DNA from: Pseudomonas mandelii
GTDB lineage: Bacteria; Pseudomonadota; Gammaproteobacteria; Pseudomonadales; Pseudomonadaceae
NCBI RefSeq assembly: GCF_024138395.1
Contig: NZ_JAMYDU010000004.1
Span: 62,001 to 126,000 of the forward strand
DNA: 64,000 nucleotides
Direction of reading: 5' to 3'
Made by a program: the position numbers and the translations under genes
Shown here: piece by piece, positions 34,294 to 42,880 of the stretch
Layout: every line of letters starts with the position of its first letter
Numbering within the stretch: the first letter of the stretch is position 1
Notes under the pieces: model-generated
Seen by the model: only the letters and a program-made list of their open reading frames with translations
The model's database searches: none
Told to the model about the DNA's origin: nothing

Positions 34294-35127
34294 ATGAACA
34301 AAGTCTGGTTTATTACCGGTGCGGCCCGAGGTCTTGGTGCCGCCATTGCCAAGGCCGCGTTGGCCGAGGGTGACCGTGTGGTGGTCAGCGGCAGGCGTAT
34401 CGAACCGCTGGAAAACGTCTTCGCCGAGTACGGCGAGCGCGTGCTGGCAGTGGCCCTGGATGTGACCGATGAAGCCCAGGCACTTGCCGCCGTAGAGACT
34501 GCCGTCGCGCGTTTTGGCCGAATCGATGTGCTGGTCAACAACGCCGGTTATGGACAACTGGCGCCCTTTGAAGACAATTTCGCCAGCGACGCCGACAAGC
34601 AGTTCGCGACCAATGTGTTTGGTGTGTTCAACGTCTGCCGCGCCGTATTACCCGTCATGCGTCAGCAACGTAGCGGCCAGGTATTTAACCTGTCCTCGAT
34701 GGGCGGCGTGGTGGGGATGGGCGGTGCGGCGCTGTATTGCGCGTCGAAATTTGCCGTGGAAGGTTTTTCCGAATCCCTGGCCCTGGAGGTAGCGCAGTTC
34801 GGTATCAAGATCACGCTGGTGGAACCCGGCGTTTTCCGTACCGACTTTCTCGACCCCAGCTCCGCTGTTTTCGGTACCCGTGGGCTAGAGGATTACGCGG
34901 CATTCACCGCCAAGGTCAAAGGCGCTTCGACCGCCTACAACCACCAGCAAACCGGCAACCCGGCAAAACTGGGCGACGCGCTGGTACACCTGGCCAACAG
35001 TGAGCACCCACCGCTGCGTTATCTGGCAGGCTCCGACGCTTATCAACAAGTCAGCGACAAGCTCAACAAGATGCTCGCGGAAATCGAGCAGTGGCGGCAA
35101 CTGTCCTGCTCCACCGATGGCGTATAG
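34294..35127 (+). CDS. Short-chain dehydrogenase/reductase
   Basis: A 277-residue classical SDR: ITGAARGLGAAIAKAA cofactor loop, VNNAGYGQ, Ser in NLSSMGGVVG, and catalytic YCASK in GAALYCASKFAVEG. A GGAG site lies 8 bp before the ATG at 34294. All catalytic residues are intact. It stands alone between a terminator and a convergent gene, so it is probably transcribed on its own. It likely handles a keto/hydroxy terpenoid intermediate; the substrate is unknown. Confidence 0.82.
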   Translation: MNKVWFITGAARGLGAAIAKAALAEGDRVVVSGRRIEPLENVFAEYGERVLAVALDVTDEAQALAAVETAVARFGRIDVLVNNAGYGQLAPFEDNFASDADKQFATNVFGVFNVCRAVLPVMRQQRSGQVFNLSSMGGVVGMGGAALYCASKFAVEGFSESLALEVAQFGIKITLVEPGVFRTDFLDPSSAVFGTRGLEDYAAFTAKVKGASTAYNHQQTGNPAKLGDALVHLANSEHPPLRYLAGSDAYQQVSDKLNKMLAEIEQWRQLSCSTDGV

Positions 35128-35135
35128 CCGCTGGT

Positions 35136-35165
35136 GCGCACAGCCTTTTTGACAAGGCTGCGCGC
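35136..35165. terminator. Hairpin between convergent genes
   Basis: A 12-bp stem with one mismatch, arms GCGCACAGCCTT (35136-35147) and AAGGCTGCGCGC (35154-35165), lies between the convergent SDR and NTF2-like genes. It has no long T-tract, so it may work as a bidirectional, partly factor-aided terminator. Confidence 0.5.
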
Positions 35166-35182
35166 GCCAGGGTGTTCAACGA

Positions 35183-35533
35183 TTACTGGTTGATGAAGTA
35201 ACGCACAAACAACTTCCCTTCTTCGAATCGGTACAACTCGATCGTCTCGATGCCACCTTCCTGCTCGCGAAAGGCATTCAGGTGATGGCACGCCGCTTCA
35301 TTACCATTGACGATGCACTGCCGTACCTCGACGCGAATCTTCGATTGCTGCTGCGCCCACATGCCTTCCAGCACTTGCCAGGCATCGTGCTGGAGCTTAC
35401 CTACGTATTCGATACTCAAGCCATTGGCCGAGACACTGCGGTAATGGGCAAAGAAGCCCTCTTTGTCGCCTCTGTTCCAGCAGTCGATCTGGCCGTGCAG
35501 GAAGTGCTCGATTGCTTGTTTGTCCATGCTCAT
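35183..35533 (-). CDS. SnoaL/NTF2-like small protein
   Basis: About 116 residues with an NTF2-like pattern: an N-terminal helix (AIEHFLHGQIDCWNRGDKEG), a central GKLQHDAWQVLEGMW helix and C-terminal beta strands ending IELYRFEEGKLFVRYFINQ. Such proteins are isomerases, cyclases, hydratases or binding proteins, as with ketosteroid isomerase. A His-rich VNGNEAACHHLNAF strand could line the pocket. Start 35533 is chosen from fold length, and 35527 is an alternative; the gene lies 23 bp after the MFS stop on the same strand. Reaction unknown. Confidence 0.7.
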   Translation of the reverse strand: MSMDKQAIEHFLHGQIDCWNRGDKEGFFAHYRSVSANGLSIEYVGKLQHDAWQVLEGMWAQQQSKIRVEVRQCIVNGNEAACHHLNAFREQEGGIETIELYRFEEGKLFVRYFINQ

Positions 35534-35556
35534 ATCAGGTTCATCCTCGGGTGGGG

Positions 35557-36858
35557 TCAGGCATGTTGCCGTTGCTGCAGGTTTTGCTGACGGGCCAGAA
35601 ATGCCGGCTCCATCTTCAACCACAACAGAATGGTCGGGCCGATGATGGCGCAGCAGAAACAGCACACCAGCACCGCCGAATAACTGCCGTACACGTCATA
35701 AAGATGACCGAACAGCATGGGCACCAGCCCGGAAACGATGGTAATAAGGCACAAGTGCAGACCAAAGATTCGCGCGTAATCTTTCAGGCCGAAATAGCGC
35801 GCCATCAGGAACGCCGCCAAATCGAATTCGGCCCCGGCACTGGCGCCGATGCACAGGGTGGCAAGCACCAGCAACGGCGTGTTCTGCGCCCCGCCCAAGA
35901 GGAAGATTGCACAACCCAGTGCGGGTAGCGCCAGGCTCACCGCAGCCACCAACGAAGGTGAATAACGGTCCAGCAGGTAGCCCACCAACAAACGCCCGCC
36001 GATGATGGAAATACCAAAGCTGCTGAAAATCTGACTGGCCTGCTGGGCGCTCAAGCCCTTGCTTTGCAGCATCGGCACCATGTTGGTGACCATGCCGACG
36101 GTCAACGACACCGACAATATCAACGCGACGTTGAAGCCCCAGTACATCCCTGAGCGCAATGCTTGTCTGAAGGACATGCCGGTCAGTTCCGCAAGCTCTT
36201 TGCGGGTCGTGGCATCGGGACTGGCGAGCTGTGCCGGCATGCGCAACCACATCAATGACAAAGGCAGCGTAAACAGCAACGGCATCGCCCCCAATGCAAT
36301 GAACCCGGCTTGCCAGCCATAGGCGGCAATCAGCCGCGACAATAGCGGCGGCAGAATCATCGCCATCAACCCGGTGCCACACAGAATCACGGCCAGCGCC
36401 AGACCACGATTACGCTCGAACCAAAGGTTGACCAGTTGCGTCCAGGTAATCGCAATGGTTCCGGCACAGACGATCGGCATGCTGAAAAACGCCAGGTACA
36501 ACCAGCCAATCGAGCCCTGAATCCGGGTAATGGCCAAGTAACCGACGATCTGCAGCACAATCGAAACAATCGCCACTCGACGCAGACCGTAACGACGGTA
36601 GAGCCAGCCGACCCACTGCGTGGAGATCGCCACGCCGGCGAACAGAAAGGTGATCGATGCCTGCAAGTCGCCACGACTCCAGCCGAACGCCTGCTCCAGC
36701 GGAATCACCAAGGTGCCGAAGGCATAAAGCAGCGCAGCGCTAATGCTGGTGCAGATGCCAAACAAACCCAGCAGGACTACGCGCCAACCACGTTTGAACT
36801 CAGAGAAATCATTGCCACCGTGGGCCGTGGTGCTGCTGTTACGTGTCTCAGTTGTCAT
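35557..36858 (-). CDS. MFS transporter (monocarboxylate/oxalate type)
   Basis: A 433-residue 12-segment MFS permease. It resembles the permease at 31345-32607 throughout, for example in ISAALLYAFGTLVIPL and FGWSRGDLQASITFLFAG. GGGAG lies 7 bp before the ATG at 36858. It stands between an SDR and the NTF2-like gene on the minus strand. The paralogy suggests two related acids are moved, such as resin acid and a breakdown product. The direction of transport is not evident. Confidence 0.83.
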   Translation of the reverse strand: MTTETRNSSTTAHGGNDFSEFKRGWRVVLLGLFGICTSISAALLYAFGTLVIPLEQAFGWSRGDLQASITFLFAGVAISTQWVGWLYRRYGLRRVAIVSIVLQIVGYLAITRIQGSIGWLYLAFFSMPIVCAGTIAITWTQLVNLWFERNRGLALAVILCGTGLMAMILPPLLSRLIAAYGWQAGFIALGAMPLLFTLPLSLMWLRMPAQLASPDATTRKELAELTGMSFRQALRSGMYWGFNVALILSVSLTVGMVTNMVPMLQSKGLSAQQASQIFSSFGISIIGGRLLVGYLLDRYSPSLVAAVSLALPALGCAIFLLGGAQNTPLLVLATLCIGASAGAEFDLAAFLMARYFGLKDYARIFGLHLCLITIVSGLVPMLFGHLYDVYGSYSAVLVCCFCCAIIGPTILLWLKMEPAFLARQQNLQQRQHA

Positions 36859-36903
36859 GACCTGACTCCCGGCGCGGCCCGCCATCGCGGACGCGCGACA
36901 TGA

Positions 36904-37692
36904 TTAATGGCCCTTGAGGATTTCTTCGACTTTGGGCAGCGCGATCATGGTGGCGCCGCCATCTACCAGCAGCGAGGTGCCGGTGATGTAGGAGGCCTCA
37001 TTGGAGGTCAGAAACATTACGGCATTGGCAATGTCGGCGGACTCGCCCAAACGCCCCACCGGGAAATGAGCGGCGAGTTTATGCGGCAGTTCATTGCCCA
37101 GGGTTTCGAGCATGTGGTCAGTGCCGATCAGTCCAGGCTCGACGACGTTGACCAGAATATTCATGGCACCGAATTCCACCGCCAGGCCGCGGGCGAAGGC
37201 ATTCATAAAGGCTTTGCTGGAGCCATAGGCAATCAATCTCGGCGTGTATTTGCGGTTGGCTTCGCCGGACGAAATGAAAATCAGCCGGCCTTTATCGGCC
37301 GCTTTGGACAGGTAAGGAGCACTGTCCTTGGCCAGCCAGAACAACGACTGAATATTGCTGCGAACGATGTGATCGAAGGTGTCATCGGCCATTTCGGCGA
37401 TCAACCCGTGACTCGTATCGGCGGCGCAATGCACCACGATATCCAGGCCACCAAAGCGCTCTACGCCACCTTGCACCATCGACTTGATCGCCTCGCGGTC
37501 GGCGATGTCGCCACCGACCAGGCAGGCATCACCGCCCAGGGCTTTAATTTGCCCGATCGTTTCTTCGCCGTATCTAGCGGTGCGTGCCGATACCACCACC
37601 TTGGCGCCCTCACGGGCATAGGCCAGGGCAATGGCGCGTCCCATGCCTCGACCGGCACCGGTGACCAGCACGACTTTGTCGCGGAACTTCAT
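36904..37692 (-). CDS. Short-chain dehydrogenase/reductase
   Basis: A 262-residue SDR: VTGAGRGMGRAIALAYA cofactor loop, active-site Ser in FISSGEANRKYT, and YGSSK as the catalytic YxxxK. All catalytic residues are present. A conserved ASYITGTSLLVDGGATM C-terminal strand is typical of the FabG-like group. It lies between the MFS gene and the unrecognised protein, all on the minus strand behind the second P450, so it may oxidise a P450-generated alcohol. Substrate unknown. Confidence 0.83.
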   Translation of the reverse strand: MKFRDKVVLVTGAGRGMGRAIALAYAREGAKVVVSARTARYGEETIGQIKALGGDACLVGGDIADREAIKSMVQGGVERFGGLDIVVHCAADTSHGLIAEMADDTFDHIVRSNIQSLFWLAKDSAPYLSKAADKGRLIFISSGEANRKYTPRLIAYGSSKAFMNAFARGLAVEFGAMNILVNVVEPGLIGTDHMLETLGNELPHKLAAHFPVGRLGESADIANAVMFLTSNEASYITGTSLLVDGGATMIALPKVEEILKGH

Positions 37693-37780
37693 CGTGATTC
37701 CTCATTGTTGTTATTGGAAGAGGCTTTTGATGCAGCGCGTGCGCCGGGCAACTGATCGCAACCCGGCGCACCCGGCTGAC

Positions 37781-38812
37781 TTACAGGCCCTTGCCTGGAA
37801 CGTTACGGGCCGAGCCGTTACGTCGGTCCGATTCGCCCCAGCCCAGCCAGTGCGAAGGCTCACGGGTATCGCCCACCCGACGCCAGCGCCCTTCCTGCTG
37901 CGCCGTGATCGGGAAGCCGCCGACGAAGTCGATCATTTCGCCCTTCTCGTCGGGCAGGAACTCCCACTCTTCCTTGCCTTCTAGTACGATTTTGGCGGAC
38001 TTCAGGAAGTAGCTGCCGTCCTTGTGCTCGGTTTGTCCTTCGATATCGGTGGTGACCCGCACCTCGCCTTTTTCATTGTTGAAAATGGCGTAGCCCAAGT
38101 GGTCGTGACCGACCATGAAAGAACCGGTGTCCCAGGTGCCGTCTTTGTAAACGGTGACAAAGGACCACCAGATCACATGCTTGTTGTTGTTCACCACCAG
38201 GTCTTTCTTGAAGTGGATAGCGCCGCCTTCAGCCATGTAAAACTGGTCCAGCGCCATGGCGCCTTTGACAGGACGCCCCTCGCAGACACCGGCGATATCC
38301 CACAACTGCGAAACGTAGAAAGTGCCCCATTCCACGCCCGGCAAGTACCACTGTAGTCCCGGACCGAGCAGACGGCCTTCGAGGTGAAACAGGCCTTCTT
38401 CTTTCCAGGTAAGACGTTCGCTGCTGGCGGTGATCTCCCAAGCGTTGCCGGGTTCACCCGGTTGGCTAGCCCAACGTGCGACATCGCCTTCCAGGCTGTG
38501 CACAGGCAGCGGCGTCAGTGCCTGCCGGGCCATTTTTTCGTGGTCCATGCGCAAGTTGACGTTGTCGACGTGGTTGTTCAGGTAGAAGAACTTGGTCGGG
38601 TTCGGTGTGCCATTGGGCGCCATCAGCGACCGTACGAAGGAATAGATATTGCCTTGCTCATCGCGTACTGACCCGAACGGGGAACTCTTGCTCAGGTGCA
38701 GGCCAAAGAAGCCGCGTTCGGAAGACATCGAAGCGCCAGTGACCTTGTGCGGCCCAACCAGTTGTTGAAAGCCGAAATCACCGCGTTCTGGAATGGTTTT
38801 AAACGTTCTCAT
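37781..38812 (-). CDS. Unrecognised protein in the P450 operon
   Basis: A 343-residue soluble protein without a signal peptide or membrane segment. It is rich in Trp, Gly and aromatic residues arranged in strand-like stretches, such as GPGLQWYLPGVEWGTFYVSQ, VIWWSFVTVYKDGTWDTGSF and EEWEFLPDEKGEMIDFVGGF. These suggest a large beta-barrel, perhaps lipocalin/AttH-like, that could bind a hydrophobic ligand. I do not recognise a catalytic motif. It is 50 bp after the second P450 and before an SDR on the same strand. It may be a terpenoid-binding protein, or a hydratase/cyclase of the AttH type; that is inference. Confidence 0.75.
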   Translation of the reverse strand: MRTFKTIPERGDFGFQQLVGPHKVTGASMSSERGFFGLHLSKSSPFGSVRDEQGNIYSFVRSLMAPNGTPNPTKFFYLNNHVDNVNLRMDHEKMARQALTPLPVHSLEGDVARWASQPGEPGNAWEITASSERLTWKEEGLFHLEGRLLGPGLQWYLPGVEWGTFYVSQLWDIAGVCEGRPVKGAMALDQFYMAEGGAIHFKKDLVVNNNKHVIWWSFVTVYKDGTWDTGSFMVGHDHLGYAIFNNEKGEVRVTTDIEGQTEHKDGSYFLKSAKIVLEGKEEWEFLPDEKGEMIDFVGGFPITAQQEGRWRRVGDTREPSHWLGWGESDRRNGSARNVPGKGL

Positions 38813-38862
38813 AATGCCCTCTGTTGTTTTTTTGAGGCCTGGAGACGGGTTTTAAGCGTGGC

Positions 38863-40140
38863 TCAGTCCCAGATCACCGGGAGCTTGGACACGCCGCGCA
38901 GCTGCGCTCCGCCGATCTGCGGAACAGGCTCGCTCGGGTCGAGGCGCAAGTTGGGGAACAGATCGAGGATCGCGTTAACCGCGCAGCTGATTTCCACCTT
39001 GGCAACGAATTGACCGATGCACATGTGCGGGCCAAAGCCGAAACCAAAGGAGGGTTTTGGCTTGCGATCAATGTCGAATACATCGGGGTTTTCAAAAGCA
39101 TCTTCGTCGCGGTTGGCGGACACCACCATGCACTGGACGAACGAACCCTTGGGGATTTTCACGCCGTGAAATTCCACTTCTTTGGCGGTTTCGCGCACCT
39201 TGAAGGTGGCCACCGGTTCAAAGCGGGTGGTTTCGTCCATCAGCTTGCCTATCAGCGAGCGGTCGGCCTTGACGCGTTCCAGCAAGCCGGGCGTGGTGAG
39301 CAACAAGGTCATTACCGAGCCAAACATGCGCGTGGTGGTTTCGCCGGCGGCTGGCAACAACGAGCGGGTGAAGGTGATCACCTCGTGGTCATCCAGCGTG
39401 CGTCCTTCGTACTCCGCGCGCAGCAAACGCCCGACCACATCATCGCCCTGGCTACCCTCGGCACGACGTTGCACCACGACCTCGGCCAGCGCGTCGTACA
39501 GCCCTTTGACGGCGATGCCGGCCTGACGGCGCGCTTCAACCATTTTGCTCGGATCAATCTGGTTGCCGCCGACAATGGCCAAGGCCCAGGCGGCGTACTG
39601 CTTGTACTTGGAGGGCTCGTCCGACGGGAAGCCCATCAAGGCGTACATGATGCGAATCGGCAGCTCAAGACCGAACTTCATCAAGTCGGCCTTCTTCGCC
39701 GGCAACATCGGCCGGATGTACTCTTCGCGAATGACTTGATCGATCTGCGGGCGCCACTTGTTCACGGTCTCCGGCATAAACGCCGGTTGCAGCAAGGCAC
39801 GCACCTTGCGGTGCTCGTCACCGTCCATGGCAAGAATGATCAAGCCATCGAAAAACGCGCCCAGACCTTCGGCGATAAATCCACTGGTGTAGGTCGCACC
39901 GTCGCGCAGAACAGTCATCACGTCCTGGTATTTGAACAAGGCGAAGGTCGGGCGAGTGCCCTGCTGGGTTCCGGCATTGGTCGGAACGCCGAACTGGGTG
40001 ATGAAGTCGCCTTCATAGATGGGCGATTTCAACCGTTGCTCGCGGCACACCGCGTGAATATCCAGGTCAGTGCCGCGGTACATTTCCGATACGGCGGAAT
40101 AGGCGGTTGCCAGGTCCAGTGCTGCGTTTTCGTTGCTCAT
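38863..40140 (-). CDS. Cytochrome P450, paralogue of DitQ (possibly DitU)
   Basis: A 425-residue P450. The haem loop FGFGFGPHMCIGQFVAK has the Cys ligand at C374, ExxR is E303-TTR, and the I-helix AAGETTTR near 264-271 carries the normal AGxxT pattern. It has the same length as the P450 at 10709-11986 and the same motif coordinates, so the two are recent paralogues. In other dit clusters a second P450 (ditU) works on non-aromatic abietanes, and this may be it. GGAG lies just upstream of ATG 40140. It is divergent from a TetR gene over a 27-bp perfect palindrome. Confidence 0.86.
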   Translation of the reverse strand: MSNENAALDLATAYSAVSEMYRGTDLDIHAVCREQRLKSPIYEGDFITQFGVPTNAGTQQGTRPTFALFKYQDVMTVLRDGATYTSGFIAEGLGAFFDGLIILAMDGDEHRKVRALLQPAFMPETVNKWRPQIDQVIREEYIRPMLPAKKADLMKFGLELPIRIMYALMGFPSDEPSKYKQYAAWALAIVGGNQIDPSKMVEARRQAGIAVKGLYDALAEVVVQRRAEGSQGDDVVGRLLRAEYEGRTLDDHEVITFTRSLLPAAGETTTRMFGSVMTLLLTTPGLLERVKADRSLIGKLMDETTRFEPVATFKVRETAKEVEFHGVKIPKGSFVQCMVVSANRDEDAFENPDVFDIDRKPKPSFGFGFGPHMCIGQFVAKVEISCAVNAILDLFPNLRLDPSEPVPQIGGAQLRGVSKLPVIWD

Positions 40141-40233
40141 CAAGCTCTCCTGTCTTGTTTTTATTCATCTTGCACACCAAGATTGCCCGGCTGCCAACCT
40201 ATGGTATGCGCTTGTATCCGCATCGGCGGCCCG

Positions 40234-40260
40234 CTTCGTTTGACTCGGGGTCAAACGAAG
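40234..40260. promoter_or_regulatory. Perfect 27-bp operator palindrome between the second P450 and a TetR gene
   Basis: Arms CTTCGTTTGAC (40234-40244) and GTCAAACGAAG (40250-40260) are exact reverse complements around a 5-bp spacer. It lies 93 bp from the P450 start and 62 bp from the TetR start. This is the expected layout for a TetR repressor controlling itself and the divergent operon. It does not match the island-wide motif. Confidence 0.8.
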
Positions 40261-40322
40261 GCACACTGGAAAATGCTTCAAGGTATGAATAGCCTGACCC
40301 ATACAGGCATGAGGAGTACGAG

Positions 40323-40988
40323 GTGGCGGTAAAGGCAGCAGAAGGTGGCGAACAGGGCAAACGCAATACGATGAATCGCCTGCTCGCTGCTGCGCGCGTG
40401 GAGTTCGCTAAAAAAGGCCTGGCCGGTGCGCGCGTGGAAGAAATTGCCCGGGATGCCGGCGTCACCAAGCAACTGGTCTATCACTACTACAACTCCAAGG
40501 AAGGCCTGTTTGTAGCGGTACTGGATGAATCTTCGGACAACATCATGTCCGAGCTGGTCAACCTCAAGGTCGAAGAGCTTTCACCGCCGGTGGCGATGCG
40601 CGCCGTGCTCAACCATTTCTTCGACCAATACCGTTTAGACCCCTTCCTCGGCAGCCTGGCGCTGGAGGGCATTCGCTACCACGACACCCACGAAACTCCG
40701 CGTAACCATTTTCTGGAAATGGCACCGAAGCTGATTGCCAAGCTCGACGCGATTCTGGTGCGCGGCGCCGCCAGTGGTGATTTCCGCGCGGACATCAACC
40801 CGCGCCTGCTACTGGCCAGCGCATCCCTGGTAACCACTGGCTGGTTCACCAACCGCTATTCAATGTCGGCACTCGCCGGGCTGGACACGGACTCGGCGCA
40901 AGGCATGGCCACCTGGCGTCAGTACTCGGCGGACTTTGTCCTTGCGAGTATTTCGCTGGGGGCAGAAAAAAACGCCGACAGCGTTTAA
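40323..40988 (+). CDS. TetR/AcrR family regulator of the second P450 operon
   Basis: A 221-residue TetR protein with a GTG start; GAGGAG lies 6 bp upstream. The helix-turn-helix is at about residues 15-60 and includes ARVEEIARDAGVTKQLVYHY. A TetR_C-type domain follows (FDQYRLDPFLGSLALEGIRY). It is divergent from the P450-unknown-SDR-MFS run, with a perfect palindrome in between, so it is almost certainly the local repressor. A hairpin terminator overlaps its stop codon. The ligand is probably a diterpenoid or its CoA ester (inference). Confidence 0.85.
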   Translation: MAVKAAEGGEQGKRNTMNRLLAAARVEFAKKGLAGARVEEIARDAGVTKQLVYHYYNSKEGLFVAVLDESSDNIMSELVNLKVEELSPPVAMRAVLNHFFDQYRLDPFLGSLALEGIRYHDTHETPRNHFLEMAPKLIAKLDAILVRGAASGDFRADINPRLLLASASLVTTGWFTNRYSMSALAGLDTDSAQGMATWRQYSADFVLASISLGAEKNADSV

Positions 40989-41005
40989 TTGCTGTCGGCG
41001 TTTTC
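40971..41005 (+). terminator. Intrinsic terminator overlapping the TetR stop codon
   Basis: A perfect 12-bp stem with arms AACGCCGACAGC (40971-40982) and GCTGTCGGCGTT (40991-41002) and an 8-base loop, followed by TTC after the terminal TT of the stem. The stop codon of the TetR gene lies inside the loop. Confidence 0.75.
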
Positions 41006-41050
41006 TAAATGCGCGGTCGTTCGCGTACTCTGAGCTGACGCAGATTACCC

Positions 41051-41140
41051 TGTGGGAGCGGGCTTGCTCGCGAAGGCGTTGTGTCAGTCGACATCAATGC
41101 TGAATGCCAGTCCGCATTCGCGAGCAAGCCCGCTCCCACA
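41051..41140. repeat. REPIN: inverted pair of Pseudomonas REP sequences
   Basis: TGTGGGAGCGGGCTTGCTCG starts at 41051 and its exact reverse complement ends at 41140, with about 40 bp between. This is the canonical REP core of fluorescens-group pseudomonads. It fills the gap between the convergent TetR and FAD oxidoreductase genes. Confidence 0.88.
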
Positions 41141-41180
41141 ATTGGATTTCTGTAGGGCATGGCATTGGTGTTTACCCGAT

Positions 41181-42782
41181 TCAGTCAGCCTTTCGCAAAT
41201 ACTTGCTCACCCGCTTGGCCGCCAACCGGCCGGCCATGCCATTGACTCCACCGCCCGGATGAATGCCGGCACTGCCCAAATACAATCCCGCCACTGGCAA
41301 GGTATCGCCTCCCAAACCGTACGCCGGGCGCATAGTGCTTGAGCGCATCGAGGTGGTGTCGATATGCACCACGCAACCATTCACGGTGTTCAAGCGTTCG
41401 GTAAAATCCGGGGCGGCCTCGATTCGTCGGCCAATCACCTGCCCCTCAATCCCTTCGATGTAGTCATACAGCTGTTCTTGTGCCTGGTCGGCCACCCGCT
41501 CACGCAACGCGTCCCAACCTTCGTTGGGGTTCACCGGCATCACTGGTGGATAGATGTACAACACATCCTGGCCGGCTGGCGCTTGTGAAGGGTCGGCGGC
41601 GCTCGGTGCGGCCACGGTAATATAGGGCAACTTCGGCACCTCGCCACGGGCGCAGGCGGCGAAGTTTTCCAATACGGCCTCTTCGGTGCCGATCAACATC
41701 ACGGTTTTGCGCAGATCCACACCGTCGCCGCGAATTGCAGCAAAACGTGGCAGGGAAATCTGCCCACGCAAGGCAACATCCACCTTCAGTGGCCCCGAGC
41801 CCTTGCCGTTGGCGGGTGCCATGGCGATGCGGGTGAGCAGGTGTTGAGGGATCTCGCTGCGGGTGACCATGTCCAGCGCTGGTTTGGGGTGGCAACCCGC
41901 GATGACTGCGCGGGCCGTAAACTGGCGGCCATCGGCCAGTTTCACGCCTTTGATCAGCCCATCCTTGGCAACGATTTCACTGACGCTGGCCGACACCAGC
42001 ACCTGGCCGCCCAGTTCTTCCAGGCGAGCCTGCATGGCATTGCTCAACTGCTGCATACCGCCCATCACTCGACCCACGCCAAAACGATGGAGGAAACCGA
42101 GCAAGGCGTAATAGATGCCACCGCCATCGGCGCTGATATCACCCGCCAGGCCGGTGAGTGCGCACATCGCGGAAATGGTCACTGGATGCTCGAAGCGCTC
42201 ACGCGCCGCCTGCAACGCGGAGCCCGTCATCAGCGCCATCAATTCGGGCTTCAAGGCTTTGTGTTTGATCGCGGTGCCGAGCATTTTCAGCTTCACGCCC
42301 AGGTTCATCTTGGCCGGATCGACACGCATCATCGGCAGCGCGATATCGAGGAACATGTCAATGACCTTCATGAACTCAAGAAACGCGTCGGCATCCTTGC
42401 TGCTGAAGCGGCGAATCTCCGCAGCAGTTTTCTCGCGATCACGCCAGAAAATCAGCGATTGGCCATCCGGGTGCAAGTACACGTACCCCGGCGCGAGCTC
42501 AATCGATTTGAAACCGTGTCGATCAAGCCCCAGTTCCGCCGGCACATGGGAATGCACTCGCATTGACATCATGTCCAGGGCACAGGGGTGTACCAGATGC
42601 TGCGGCGCTTCGGGTATCAGGTAGCCAGACGATGCCATCCCGCCGACCTTATCCAACGCCTCCAGTACCAGCACTTTTTTGCCTTCCATGCCCAAGTAGC
42701 AGGCTGCTGACAAGCCATTGGTGCCACCACCGACCACGATTACATCGAAATCAGTGTTTCTCACAATTTGGTTCTGGTTCAT
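41181..42782 (-). CDS. FAD-dependent oxidoreductase, phytoene dehydrogenase-like
   Basis: A 533-residue flavoprotein of the CrtI/PYROXD2 type. The N-terminal dinucleotide motif is VIVVGGGTNGLSAACYLG, followed by VLEALDKVGGMASSG. The C-terminal FAD contact is YLGSAGIHPGGGVNGMAGR. These enzymes desaturate or isomerise hydrophobic isoprenoids, so a role in introducing double bonds into the terpenoid rings (for example aromatisation of abietic acid) is attractive but not shown. Start 42782 is set by the motif position. It is the last gene behind the SDR-hydratase-VOC group. Confidence 0.82.
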   Translation of the reverse strand: MNQNQIVRNTDFDVIVVGGGTNGLSAACYLGMEGKKVLVLEALDKVGGMASSGYLIPEAPQHLVHPCALDMMSMRVHSHVPAELGLDRHGFKSIELAPGYVYLHPDGQSLIFWRDREKTAAEIRRFSSKDADAFLEFMKVIDMFLDIALPMMRVDPAKMNLGVKLKMLGTAIKHKALKPELMALMTGSALQAARERFEHPVTISAMCALTGLAGDISADGGGIYYALLGFLHRFGVGRVMGGMQQLSNAMQARLEELGGQVLVSASVSEIVAKDGLIKGVKLADGRQFTARAVIAGCHPKPALDMVTRSEIPQHLLTRIAMAPANGKGSGPLKVDVALRGQISLPRFAAIRGDGVDLRKTVMLIGTEEAVLENFAACARGEVPKLPYITVAAPSAADPSQAPAGQDVLYIYPPVMPVNPNEGWDALRERVADQAQEQLYDYIEGIEGQVIGRRIEAAPDFTERLNTVNGCVVHIDTTSMRSSTMRPAYGLGGDTLPVAGLYLGSAGIHPGGGVNGMAGRLAAKRVSKYLRKAD

Positions 42783-42880
42783 CACATGCTTCCAGTCGAA
42801 GTTCAACCACGGCGGCACGCGGCGGCTGTGGCGGCGAAGATCAGCCTCGGCGCACCGCGCAGGGTGCGCCGCGGCAAGCA

